A DNA stretch of 64,000 nucleotides, taken from Vulcanimicrobium alpinum. GTDB lineage: Bacteria; Vulcanimicrobiota; Vulcanimicrobiia; Vulcanimicrobiales; Vulcanimicrobiaceae. Below are positions 8,581 to 15,897 of the stretch, piece after piece. The DNA lies in assembly GCF_027923555.1 (NCBI RefSeq), contig NZ_AP025523.1, positions 3,166,484-3,230,483 of the forward strand. Reading direction: 5' to 3'. The notes below the pieces were generated by a model that did no database searches, was not told the DNA's origin, and saw nothing but the letters and a program-made list of their open reading frames with translations. The position numbers were made by a program, and so were the translations under genes. Each line of letters starts with the position of its first letter. Within the stretch, counting starts at the first letter, position 1.

Positions 8581-8619
8581 GGCGTAGCCTCCGGTTGCTA
8601 ACACCAAAGGAGCTACGCC
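8581..8619 (+). promoter_or_regulatory. Hairpin enclosing the ribosome site of the truncated IS256-type gene
   Basis: GGCGTAGC-CTCC (8581-8592) pairs with GGAG-CTACGCC (8609-8619), leaving the loop between, with TTG start codon at 8620. The GGAG ribosome site lies inside the right arm, so the folded transcript would hide it. Such structures are known in several IS elements as a block on translation from read-through transcripts. The pairing is seen; its function is inferred. Confidence 0.6.
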
Positions 8620-9465
8620 TTGAAGAAAGTTTACCCCAAACCAGATCCCGTTGCCAAGCCCGAGCGCGACTTTTCAGTCGAACTGGACGAATTGTGCCGG
8701 GCCAAAGTCGCCGAACTCGTCCAATCGTACCTCGAAGCGGAGGTCGATGAGTTACTCGGCCGACTCCGTTACGAACGCCGAGACGGCAAGCGCATTGGTT
8801 TCCGCGATGGGCACGACCCCGAGCGGATGGTCACCGCGAGCATCGGCCCTATCGCGATCCGCCGTCCGCGCGTTCGCGGCGTTGCGCACGAGTCAGCGCT
8901 GATCCCCAAATACCGACGTCGGCTTCCGTCGATCGACAAGACGATCCATCAGCTGTGGATCGAAGGCCTCGCGCATCGCGATTTCGAGCCGACGCTGCGC
9001 GGATTACTCGGCGCAGAAGCTCCGCTTTCGGCTTCGACGATCGCTCGCGTGAACGCCGAATTCGGTGCGGAGTACGACACGTGGAAGAAACGCCGCCTCG
9101 ATGGCAATCGCTACGTGTACCTGTGGGTCGACGGCATCCATCTTGGCGCCGGCCCCGCTGACGAACGGCGCGTGTTGCTCGTGGTGATTGGGGCAGATGC
9201 CGATGGCACCAAGCATTTGAACGTTCTCGCTGGCCCAGCCACTGCAGCGCCGGCGAGCCCGGCACCGGGGCACACGGGCATTGCGCTACTCACGCCGAGC
9301 GACGTGCATCATGGACGCGCCGAGCAGCGGCGCGACGCGCGCCGTACGGTTCTCCGGCACGCTTGGGAACGTAACCCCGACCGTTTCGTTCGCGGTCAAC
9401 CGGAGCCGCCGGCTCTCGAGCCGACGACCTACATCAACCGACCCGAACTCCTAAAAGCCGCGTAA
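8620..9465 (+). pseudogene. Truncated IS256-type transposase fused to an IS3 OrfB tail
   Basis: Residues 1 to about 205 are the N-terminal half of an IS256/mutator transposase of a different subgroup from the other copies, with the first catalytic Asp in YLWVDGIHLG and the GADADGTKH block. It then runs through about 13 low-complexity residues (9229-9268, Ala/Pro/Gly codons) into the last 65 residues of IS3 OrfB, starting HTGIALLTPS and ending at the same stop. The second Asp, CxxH block and catalytic Glu are missing. The 281-codon open frame is therefore a recombination chimera, very unlikely to be an active transposase. Confidence 0.85.
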
Positions 9466-9484
9466 CTTCCGGTCTCAAAGATGT
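9269..9484 (+). repeat. 216-bp direct repeat B: second copy of the IS3 right end
   Basis: Partner of 8169-8384 at a constant offset of 1100 bases; followed by the same TTGACACATTCCG end sequence as the IS3 elements, with one extra T. Confidence 0.9.
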
Positions 9485-9530
9485 TTGACACATTCCGCTC
9501 CACGACACTCGACTTTCTCTCGTACGTTTC

Positions 9531-10310
9531 TTAGCGCGAACGGATCGAAGGGTTAGCTGACGCATTCGCCACATGAGCGGAAGCTTCGGCTGCAGGTGAC
9601 TCTTGGATCGCTTGTATTTTTGTCACCGTCGTCTCGAGCTGACCAGACCATTTCTCGGTCAACCGTGCGGCCGTCTCGCGACCACCGAGCCCGAATGCGA
9701 GACCAAGTGCCAACGCGAGCGCCGAAACGAGTCCGATATATAAGGTGTTGACGACGACCGGAGCAACATTGAGTTCGTTGAGTGCAGCAATGATGGCGAA
9801 TGCCATCACTGCGCCCGAGGTCAGTTTCGCGAGCAACCCCGAATTGCCGACCATCGCTTCGCTCGCAGCGCCGCGCACGATTGCGCCGAGCAACTGTCCT
9901 AAGAAAGCACCGACACCGAGAATGACCATAGCGACGAGAATGTTCGGGATGAAGCCTAGAATCTGGTTGATGATGATCGAGATTTGCGGCATGCCGAGCT
10001 GTTCGGCGGCCATCTCGATGAAAACGAGCCGAACGACCCACTTCACAATCTCGCCGATAACGTTGCTGGCCTTCAGTTTCGAGCCGCTTTTCTCCAGAAA
10101 GTTATTTACACCGACGCGGTTGCCGACAGTGTCGACATGCACACCTTGAGCAAGCTTCGTAACGAGGCCGCCCACGATTCCGGCGATGACCCAGCCGATG
10201 ATGAGTAAGATGAGAGCGCCCAAAATGTTCGGAATCGCTGCGAAGAAATGCGATAGGCCAGCCGTTAAGCCGGTTATGAGACCTGCAGTCCAATCGGTGA
10301 CAGTCGTCAT
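9531..10310 (-). CDS. MscS-like conserved TM-helix membrane protein
   Basis: 259 residues with repeated hydrophobic segments, each containing a PNI(L)GAL/VAMVILxxG block (about residues 26-50 and 120-140) of the conserved TM-helix repeat associated with small mechanosensitive channel relatives. The canonical MscS beta-domain is absent. A hydrophilic Ala/Ser-rich tail (about 225-259) ends the protein. It probably acts in the inner membrane in osmotic or envelope stress. A second, shorter relative lies at 13822-14490, and LEA-like and sigma-factor genes are nearby, suggesting a stress cassette. Function is inferred from family and neighbours. Confidence 0.75.
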   Translation of the reverse strand: MTTVTDWTAGLITGLTAGLSHFFAAIPNILGALILLIIGWVIAGIVGGLVTKLAQGVHVDTVGNRVGVNNFLEKSGSKLKASNVIGEIVKWVVRLVFIEMAAEQLGMPQISIIINQILGFIPNILVAMVILGVGAFLGQLLGAIVRGAASEAMVGNSGLLAKLTSGAVMAFAIIAALNELNVAPVVVNTLYIGLVSALALALGLAFGLGGRETAARLTEKWSGQLETTVTKIQAIQESPAAEASAHVANASANPSIRSR

Positions 10311-10663
10311 AGAGGATCCTTATCAAGCGTGGAGTGCGAGATCATAACGCTCCGCGTATAACAAAAATTGCTGGTTTTCAGTTGCTAAACGATAGAGGCT
10401 ATGCCTTTATGCCTTGGAGCGATTGTTTTTTAAGAACTCGTTTCGAGCTTTCAGCGGTACATGCGGCCTTCGCGAACGAGGTCAAAGACGGTTCGGCGCG
10501 CTTGACCGTTCTTGTCTTCTTCGGGGAGCGGGCGAGAGTAACGAATTTTGTAAGCCCAGGCACGAGTGTTGGGCACATGCGGTGGCGACTGACGAGCCTG
10601 AGGTACCATTTGCCGATGTCATCGGATAGAGGCCGAGGTCGAGCGCGACACGCTGCATGCCGT
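10311..10663. other. Intergenic stretch without a supported gene
   Basis: About 350 bases. Open frames on both strands (for example 10334-10759 plus) show no domain, no good ribosome site and no composition typical of the neighbours. The segment is less GC-rich than the core genome and may contain worn IS material, but nothing is recognisable. Confidence 0.4.
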
Positions 10664-10897
10664 TTAGGTAAATTCAGGACGAGTGCTAAACCATCCCCCC
10701 ACCGCAGCTGCAATTGCACCGATGAGGAGAAGGAAAAAAGCGCTAAGCGCGGTCCTTGAAAGGCTTTGCGCCGTGGCATTCGCCACCTGTTGCACCTTCT
10801 GCCCGACCGCAGTTTCGGCAGCCTTCGCTTGCTGCTGGGCAGCAGCGGCTTCCTGTGCCCAGCTATCGACGGTCTTCGTCGCCTGCGCCTTGCTCAC
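10664..10897 (-). pseudogene. C-terminal part of a broken YrzE/PhnA-like membrane protein
   Basis: 77 codons from GTG 10897: a soluble helical stretch (TVDSWAQEAAAA..) and a terminal membrane helix with LLLIGAIAAAVGGWF. In relatives as I remember them, this is the C-terminus of a single protein of about 300 residues, with a VAR-(T/S)-x-x-SxAxA junction. Here that junction is cut by a stop: the preceding frame ends ...VVARSNT and this one begins SKAQATKT with a GTGA overlap. Either a one-base frameshift or a coupled split gene; frameshift is preferred because the upstream part is already broken by an IS. Confidence 0.65.
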
Positions 10898-11389
10898 GTG
10901 TTGCTGCGAGCGACGACGTTGATGAGCGCTTGACGATCGGCGGCTCGCGACGTCGCCCCCGTATCATGTAAGAAGCGATACACGAGCTCGTTCACGTTTT
11001 GGTGCGTCGCCTGTGGATGTTGCGCCGATGCCCCGGCGGTACTTTTTGCGAGATTACCTTGATGCTGAGCCTGCGCCTTAAGCGCTTCGGGTGAGAGTTT
11101 AGGATTGCCGGTCTGTCTGAGGATCGTTTGGACTTTGCTCGTGACGGTATCGACCGTGATGCCGTTCTTTTTCAATTGCGTGCCGACTGCCGAAGAGATG
11201 GCAGGCGCCGCCCCCGCCGCCCCTGTTCCCGCGGCGCCCACAACTTTTCCGAGAAGGCCCGTTGCTCCACCAAGAATGCCGCCGATCGCCGTTGTGAGCA
11301 AATACACGGTGACCAGGGTCGTTAGGCTCCACACGACGATTCCGTGGAGCAACCCTTCAATGCGGCGAGGCATGCCCGCAACCCCCCCG
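10894..11389 (-). pseudogene. Middle part of the broken YrzE/PhnA-like membrane protein
   Basis: An open frame reads VAGMPRRIEGLLHG at its upstream edge, next to the IS3 end at 11390, then a membrane helix with TLVTVYLLTTAIGG and an Ala/Gly linker. A soluble segment with LRQTGNPKLSPEALKAQ follows. The ATG at 11373 is internal to the family sequence, so the true N-terminus lies on the other side of the IS (13002-13265). A run of seven C at 11382-11388 at the edge puts the two parts one base out of frame, which suggests slippage after the insertion. Confidence 0.7.
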
Positions 11390-11531
11390 TGTCAAGATAG
11401 AGTGGTACCGGTAGCATAGGGAGTTTTTTGTACAACGTTCGTCGCAGCAGCAGAGCTGTGGATAACGGGGATACTGTGGAAAACATCCGGAACGATGCAA
11501 AGCACGCGGGGGCGAGAAAGTCCTGCAACAG

Positions 11532-11951
11532 ATGCAGTCCTCGAACGGAACCGTTTCAACGGAAATCAAGGCAACCAGTTCACCCCAAAAACCTCAGCGA
11601 CGTCGGTTCTCCGCCGCCGAGAAGCTGCGCATCGTGCGCGAGGCTGATGCGCGTCCAGCCGGCACGATCGGAGCGTTTCTCCGGCGCGAAGGTATTTACT
11701 CATCGCAGCTCTATGCCTGGCGAAGGCAGCGCGATCAAGGCGACCTCGATCCAGGTGCGGTGCGCCAACGTGCAAAAGCCAAAATGCAAGCCGACGAGGT
11801 TGCGCAGCGGCTCAAAGAACTCGAGCGGGAAAACCGGAAACTCCGTCGCCAGTTGGCGCGCGCCGAGCTCATAAACGATATCCAAAAAAAATTTGCGGGG
11901 CTCCTGGGCGTCGATCTGGAGAGCCCCGAGACGAACGAGAACGCAGAATGA
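11532..11951 (+). CDS. IS3-family transposase subunit OrfA (element 2)
   Basis: 139 residues: HTH domain (about 20-75, with AEKLRIVREAD and YSSQLYAWRRQR) and a coiled coil (about 90-125, LKELERENRKLRRQL). Near its 3' end the run of eight A at 11884-11891 is a candidate slippery site. A -1 shift there enters the orfB frame, which is open from the slip site through the orfB start. The stop overlaps the orfB ATG (ATGA). Diverged from the OrfA at 5622. Confidence 0.9.
   Translation: MQSSNGTVSTEIKATSSPQKPQRRRFSAAEKLRIVREADARPAGTIGAFLRREGIYSSQLYAWRRQRDQGDLDPGAVRQRAKAKMQADEVAQRLKELERENRKLRRQLARAELINDIQKKFAGLLGVDLESPETNENAE
11884..11891 (+). promoter_or_regulatory. A8 slippery run, likely programmed -1 frameshift site (orfA/orfB)
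   Basis: Eight consecutive A in orfA about 55 bases before its stop. OrfB is in the -1 frame, and the codons between the run and the orfB ATG contain no stop in that frame. IS3 elements are known to make an OrfAB transposase by -1 frameshifting on A-rich slippery sequences. The run and open frame are seen; efficiency is unknown. Confidence 0.65.
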
Positions 11952-12952
11952 GTGCGGCGCTGGAACTTGCCCACGAGATTCCGCAGCGCGCGTTGTGCAC
12001 TGCAGCGGGCATCAGCCGCTCGACGCTGCGGCGCCGCCTAAACGGCACGCCGGAACGACTTCCGTCCGTGATCTCGCGCCGGCGCTCGAGAAGAGCACTG
12101 AGCGAACACGAGCAAGCTGAGGTGCTCGCGGTGCTGCATGGCGAGCGGTTTGCCGATCGCGCGCCGGCGACGATCCACGCGACCTTGCTGGACGAAGGTA
12201 TCTACCTGTGCTCGGTGAGCACGATGTACCGCCTGCTGCGAGCAAACGCGGAGGTGCGCGAACGTCGCCGTATTGCACGTCATCCGGAGTACCGTAAGCC
12301 CGAACTGGTGGCCACCGGTCCGCGTCAAGTTTTCTCGTGGGATATCACGAAGCTGCGCGGCCCGCACCCGGGTGAGTGGTTCTCGCTGCTGGTGATGCTC
12401 GACATCTTCAGCCGGTTTGTCGTCGGCTGGATGCTCGTGCATCGGGCCAACGCCGAACTCGCACGGCACTTCATCGCGCAGACGCTGGAACGTGAAGGCA
12501 TCCAGCCCGGGCACGCGATCGTTCACGCCGATCGCGGCGCGGAGATGACGGCGCAACCCGTGTGCGCCCTGATGGACAAGCTCGGCGTCGTACGTTCGCA
12601 CAGCCGTCCGCACGTTAGCGACGATAACCCCTTCTCGGAGTCCCAGTTCCGCACGCTGAAGTACCATCCCGAATTCCCCGATCGATTTGGGTCGTTTGAG
12701 CACGGGCACGATTTCGTTGGTGAGTTCATGACCTGGTACAACAACGAGCACCGGCACTCCGGAATCGCGATGCTGACGCCGGCAATGGTGCATCACGGCC
12801 AGGCGGACCGCGTGCTCGCCGCCAGACACGACGTGATGCTCGCGGCTTACCGCGCCAAACCGGAACGATTCATCGGCGGATCGCCAAAGCGGATCGTGTT
12901 ACCGCCCGCGGTGTGGATAAATCCGCCCGCTCACGACGGGGTCGCCGTGTAG
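11948..12952 (+). CDS. IS3-family transposase OrfB (integrase core), intact
   Basis: 334 residues. rve-type DDE domain: first Asp in FSWDITKLRGP, second in VHADRGAEMTA, and Glu in SDDNPFSESQF, with the downstream WYNNEHRHSG block of the IS3 core. An HTH-like region precedes it (about 1-100). Complete by comparison with the interrupted homologue at 5999-8365. It probably works as an OrfAB fusion made by frameshifting. Confidence 0.93.
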   Translation: MSAALELAHEIPQRALCTAAGISRSTLRRRLNGTPERLPSVISRRRSRRALSEHEQAEVLAVLHGERFADRAPATIHATLLDEGIYLCSVSTMYRLLRANAEVRERRRIARHPEYRKPELVATGPRQVFSWDITKLRGPHPGEWFSLLVMLDIFSRFVVGWMLVHRANAELARHFIAQTLEREGIQPGHAIVHADRGAEMTAQPVCALMDKLGVVRSHSRPHVSDDNPFSESQFRTLKYHPEFPDRFGSFEHGHDFVGEFMTWYNNEHRHSGIAMLTPAMVHHGQADRVLAARHDVMLAAYRAKPERFIGGSPKRIVLPPAVWINPPAHDGVAV

Positions 12953-13001
12953 GCGCTCACAAAAAGCAGATGACTAACAGGACCAAACACCTTGACAGAT
13001 T

Positions 13002-13265
13002 CCGAACCGTGCCGGCGACCCAGCCGCCGACAAAGAGCGCGATCAGAATTGAGAAAAAGAACCAAATGGCACTACCGATCTCGAGGCCGCTCGCCGACGC
13101 ACTATCGCTTGAGCCAATATGAATCGTGCTCGCGCCGATTCCGACGCCGAGAATGCTCAGGAGCAACTGTGTCGCGAGCGCCACAAAAAGGCCAGCGAAG
13201 ATCGCTCCCCACGAAATGCGACGAAAGGCACCAGAAATCTGAGGTGCGAGGCGAGACTCGACCAT
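13002..13265 (-). pseudogene. N-terminal part of the broken YrzE/PhnA-like membrane protein
   Basis: From ATG 13265: two membrane helices, the first in WGAIFAGLFVALATQLLLS and the second in SAIWFFFSILIALFVGG, separated by a short Ser/Ala-rich loop. It reads into GGWVAGTVR and then into the IS3 right end. The other side of the IS begins with GVAGMPRRIEGLLHG, giving the family pattern GGWVAG..PRR.(D/E)GLLHG when joined. An open frame continues 40 bases into the IS but encodes no family sequence. Confidence 0.75.
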
Positions 13266-13336
13266 GATAGGCTCCTAAAATAAAGTGTGGTTGCCGACGA
13301 AGCGCGCTTTGTCGGCAGACCAAGATCGAGCCTCGG

Positions 13337-13591
13337 TTAGGTGTTGTTCCGGACGTCTCGCTTCGTCGCAGCGATATCACCCTGAACAGACTCTTTGGCC
13401 TGATTTAGCATCGAGCCGGCCTTCTCACGTGTGGTCATCTGATCGCCCGCGACGTCGCGTTTGCCTTGCTCCGCCTCGGAGGCAGTCTTATGCGAAGCTT
13501 CGTTGGCGGCGTCTTTAATATTGTCAACTGCCTTGCTGGCGGCATCCTTCACGTTGTCAACGGCCTTGCCGAGCTCATCTTTGAGACCCAT
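13337..13591 (-). CDS. Small LEA-like / CsbD-like hydrophilic stress protein
   Basis: 84 residues, highly charged, cysteine-free, predicted to be amphipathic helix. It contains a near-tandem repeat, KAVDNVKDAASKAVDNIKDA, followed by an Ala/Glu/Lys-rich segment. Composition and repeat type resemble bacterial LEA-like and CsbD-like proteins that accumulate in desiccation, osmotic or general stress. It sits between MscS-like genes and upstream of the sigma-factor operon, consistent with stress control. No catalytic motif; identity at family level only. Confidence 0.68.
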   Translation of the reverse strand: MGLKDELGKAVDNVKDAASKAVDNIKDAANEASHKTASEAEQGKRDVAGDQMTTREKAGSMLNQAKESVQGDIAATKRDVRNNT

Positions 13592-13821
13592 GTTGCACTC
13601 CTCGTAGCGGTGTGTTTTCTATTATTAGGACACGCGCGTCGTAGCGATAGTCACATCTCGGCGTGAAAACCTGCGCTTTTCGGCGCGTCGCTATGGACGG
13701 CATATCGTGCGAGAATGCGATTTGGCAGGACGACCCTCCCTCGCTCGCTCGTCCGTATGACGACATTCGTCATCCCGACGCGCTCGAGGACGCCGCTGGC
13801 GCCGTCCACGGTGATGCCGTC

Positions 13822-14490
13822 TCAGATTTTGAAATTCTCTTCGACGTACCGTGAGGCGACCACGTTTTCAAAGAACGTCCGTGCCCCGTAGCCGGAGGCG
13901 ATCGCGGCGGATAGGGCGGCAGCGCCGAGCAGCAGCAGCAACACGTCGAAAAGAAAGCTTGATTCGATCGTAAGCTGCTGTAACGCCATGAGAGCGGCGA
14001 CGGTCGTGACGATCGCGCGCATCAACGTGCCGGCGATGGTCGGATACAGAATGCCAGTGCGGGCTAACGTGGCCGTCGTCGCACGCGCGAGCGCATCGCC
14101 GGCGATGATGCCGACGAGGACAATCGCGACGGCTACGACGAGATGTGGCGTGTAGTCTAATAGGCTCCGTAAAGCCGCAGAGAGCGGTGTGAGCTCCAGT
14201 GCATCGACGACCTGCACCAGCGTCGCAAGCCAGACGATGAGCAACACCAAGCGGGCTACTAACCGCGCGGGCCGCTCGCGGAGCCCGACACGGACCAAAT
14301 TCTCGCGAAATCCGGTATCCGCAACCCGTCGATCGAGTCCAAGACGTGTTAGGACGGCTGCGACGGCGCGGCTGATGAGCCAAGCGAGAAGGCTCCCCAC
14401 CGCGAGGATAATAACGGCGCCGATAAGGTGCGGGAGGTAACCCACGACGGCTTCGACGTCACGACCGAAAATGCGGCCGGCGTCAATCAT
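13822..14490 (-). CDS. MscS-like conserved TM-helix membrane protein, third gene of the sigma operon
   Basis: 222 residues with about five hydrophobic segments. Two copies of the P-H-L-(I/V)-(G/V)-A-V-x-I-L-x-V-G pattern occur (about residues 20-32 and 113-126), as in the protein at 9531-10310. No MscS beta-barrel or C-terminal domain. The start overlaps the 3' end of the anti-sigma gene by 8 bases, so production is probably coupled to the sigma/anti-sigma pair. A role in sensing or relieving envelope or osmotic stress is inferred from that coupling. Confidence 0.75.
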   Translation of the reverse strand: MIDAGRIFGRDVEAVVGYLPHLIGAVIILAVGSLLAWLISRAVAAVLTRLGLDRRVADTGFRENLVRVGLRERPARLVARLVLLIVWLATLVQVVDALELTPLSAALRSLLDYTPHLVVAVAIVLVGIIAGDALARATTATLARTGILYPTIAGTLMRAIVTTVAALMALQQLTIESSFLFDVLLLLLGAAALSAAIASGYGARTFFENVVASRYVEENFKI

Positions 14491-14839
14491 GTTCGGCCGC
14501 CTCTTTTGAGACTATGGGCGCTGCGGCGGCCGCTTTGTGTCGAGGTAGGAGCACGGCAAAAGCTGCGAAAATAGCACTGACCACAGAAAGAAGACGGTTA
14601 ACCCTAGCGACGTTAGTCTTCTGGCGACGCAGTTGCCTGAGAGCGCTGTCGGTTAAAACGCGACTTGGCGTCAGGTCGATCGACGCGGTGGAAGCTAAAG
14701 CCTGGCGGACTTGCTCAAGTTCAGCTAGCCGCGTACGGCACGAGGAACATTTCGCGAGATGCAATTGTGTAGCGACGCGATTTTCAAATGCCGTCGTGCC
14801 AATTTCGATGATATTGGGGTGGTGCTCAAAGCGTTTCAT
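14483..14839 (-). CDS. Zinc-finger (ZAS-like) anti-sigma factor
   Basis: 118 residues from ATG 14839; a longer frame upstream overlaps the sigma gene and has no family sequence. The zinc-associated anti-sigma motif H-x3-C-x2-C is present as His27, Cys31 and Cys34 in HLAKCSSC. A single membrane helix follows at about 85-100 and a short extracytoplasmic tail ends it. It probably binds the ECF sigma factor encoded just upstream, with which it overlaps by 14 bases. The ligand or stress signal is not visible in the sequence. Confidence 0.82.
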   Translation of the reverse strand: MKRFEHHPNIIEIGTTAFENRVATQLHLAKCSSCRTRLAELEQVRQALASTASIDLTPSRVLTDSALRQLRRQKTNVARVNRLLSVVSAIFAAFAVLLPRHKAAAAAPIVSKEAAEHD

Positions 14840-15407
14840 GAAATAAGAGCGCCTTCGGCTCGGCTTGGTCTCGAAGCAGTTCGCGGAGCGTTGCTCGGCC
14901 GCGAACGATACGCATCTTCGCGGCCGAGAGCGTACAGCGTGATAATGTAGCAACGTCGACGATGTCGTAGTCGTACACATCGCTGAGAACCACGGCGACG
15001 CGCTGTTCGAGAGGAAGGCGTTCAAAGAGTGCGTCCATGCCGGTGACCTCACTTGCATTGATCGCCCGTTCTTCAGGTGCGGGCTCGAATTGATCCACCG
15101 CATCGAACGACGCGGGGCTGGTGTCAAGTGATTCGAATTGTATGCGCCCGCGTCGACGCAAGGCGTTAAGACTCAAATTGACGGCGATTCGCCGTAACCA
15201 GGCTCCAAACGTCGAATCGTCGTCGAGTTCCGAGAGATGAGTGTAGGCTCGCACGAGTGCCTCCTGCGCGATATCTTCCGCTTCGGTCCGCCTACCAACC
15301 AGACGTAGCGCGGCGCTATAGGCGGCTTTCTCATGGCGCCGGAGGAGTTCACTCGCTGCCGCGAGATCGCCCCGACGAGCACGAGCAATAAGCGCCTCGT
15401 CCTCCAT
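14826..15407 (-). CDS. ECF-family RNA polymerase sigma factor
   Basis: 193 residues. Region 2 (about 20-85) contains the DIAQEALVRAY segment and FGAWLRRIAVN typical of sigma-70 region 2; region 4 (about 125-180) contains LPLEQRVAVVLSDVYDY and a recognition helix with SAAKMRIVRGR. Region 3 is missing, as in all ECF factors. First gene of a three-gene operon (sigma, anti-sigma, TM-helix protein) with overlapping frames throughout. Autoregulation is expected for the class, but I cannot assign a promoter upstream. Confidence 0.9.
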   Translation of the reverse strand: MEDEALIARARRGDLAAASELLRRHEKAAYSAALRLVGRRTEAEDIAQEALVRAYTHLSELDDDSTFGAWLRRIAVNLSLNALRRRGRIQFESLDTSPASFDAVDQFEPAPEERAINASEVTGMDALFERLPLEQRVAVVLSDVYDYDIVDVATLSRCTLSAAKMRIVRGRATLRELLRDQAEPKALLFHETL

Positions 15408-15850
15408 CGTTGCTTGCTCCTAACTCGGAAGACACTCGAAGTGATCCCGCTTGTCACGTTCGCGCCGAGGATGATGATGCTGAGGTCGCCGACTTCCTGG
15501 ACAGCTAATCGCTTACCCACGTGTCCATAGCCTACTATGTCAACACTGCTCATCGAAGATCGGCCGCCGGCTCGATCCTACCGCGACCTCGCGCGCTGAG
15601 CATGGCGTCAGGCCTGAGTCTCGGGCATCGAACATATGTTCGCACGGCTCGTTGGTTTGCCTTTGCGCGGCGCACCCCGCGATCGCTGGCTTCGCAAAAT
15701 AGTAAAGTGATGCACGACTTGCAGGCCATTTTAGACAGGCCGTGCAACGGCTTTGAAGCAAGCCTGGATTGGTTGCAACTTAAAGTGTGATTCACGTCTC
15801 ACGCCGAGCGACTTCAGGCCTGTATTGTAAAGACATCATTACCGCGGCCG
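15408..15850. other. Intergenic stretch upstream of the sigma operon
   Basis: About 440 bases between the sigma gene start and IS256 copy 2. Presumably contains the sigma-operon promoter. No coding region with recognisable features on either strand. The last 8 bases (CGCGGCCG at 15843-15850) are the left target duplication of the IS256 copy. Confidence 0.4.
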
Positions 15851-15897
15851 AGTCAAGTCCCAAATCTGCTGTAATTCCGGTTCGTCGATCGCGTAAG

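Larger units (their letters stand above)
11390..13001 (+). mobile_element. IS3-family element 2 (intact orfA/orfB), inserted in a membrane-protein gene
   Basis: Ends: left TGTCAAGATAGAGTGGTACC, right (reverse complement, from 12997) TGTCAAGGTGTTTGGTCC, sharing TGTCAAG and a GGT-CC block. With the boundary at 13001 a CCG triplet flanks both sides (11387-11389 and 13002-13004), a plausible 3-bp IS3 duplication. Both transposase frames are open, so this copy may still be active. It disrupts the YrzE-like gene whose fragments lie at 10664-11389 and 13002-13265. Confidence 0.82.

Noticed and set aside
8620-9465. Novel 281-residue fusion protein
   Set aside because: The C-terminal part is an exact duplicate of the IS3 orfB end, so it is a recombination product rather than an evolved fusion.
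10334-10759. 141-codon plus-strand frame upstream of the MscS-like gene
   Set aside because: No ribosome site, no domain, mixed composition, and overlaps the C-terminal fragment of the broken YrzE-like gene on the other strand.
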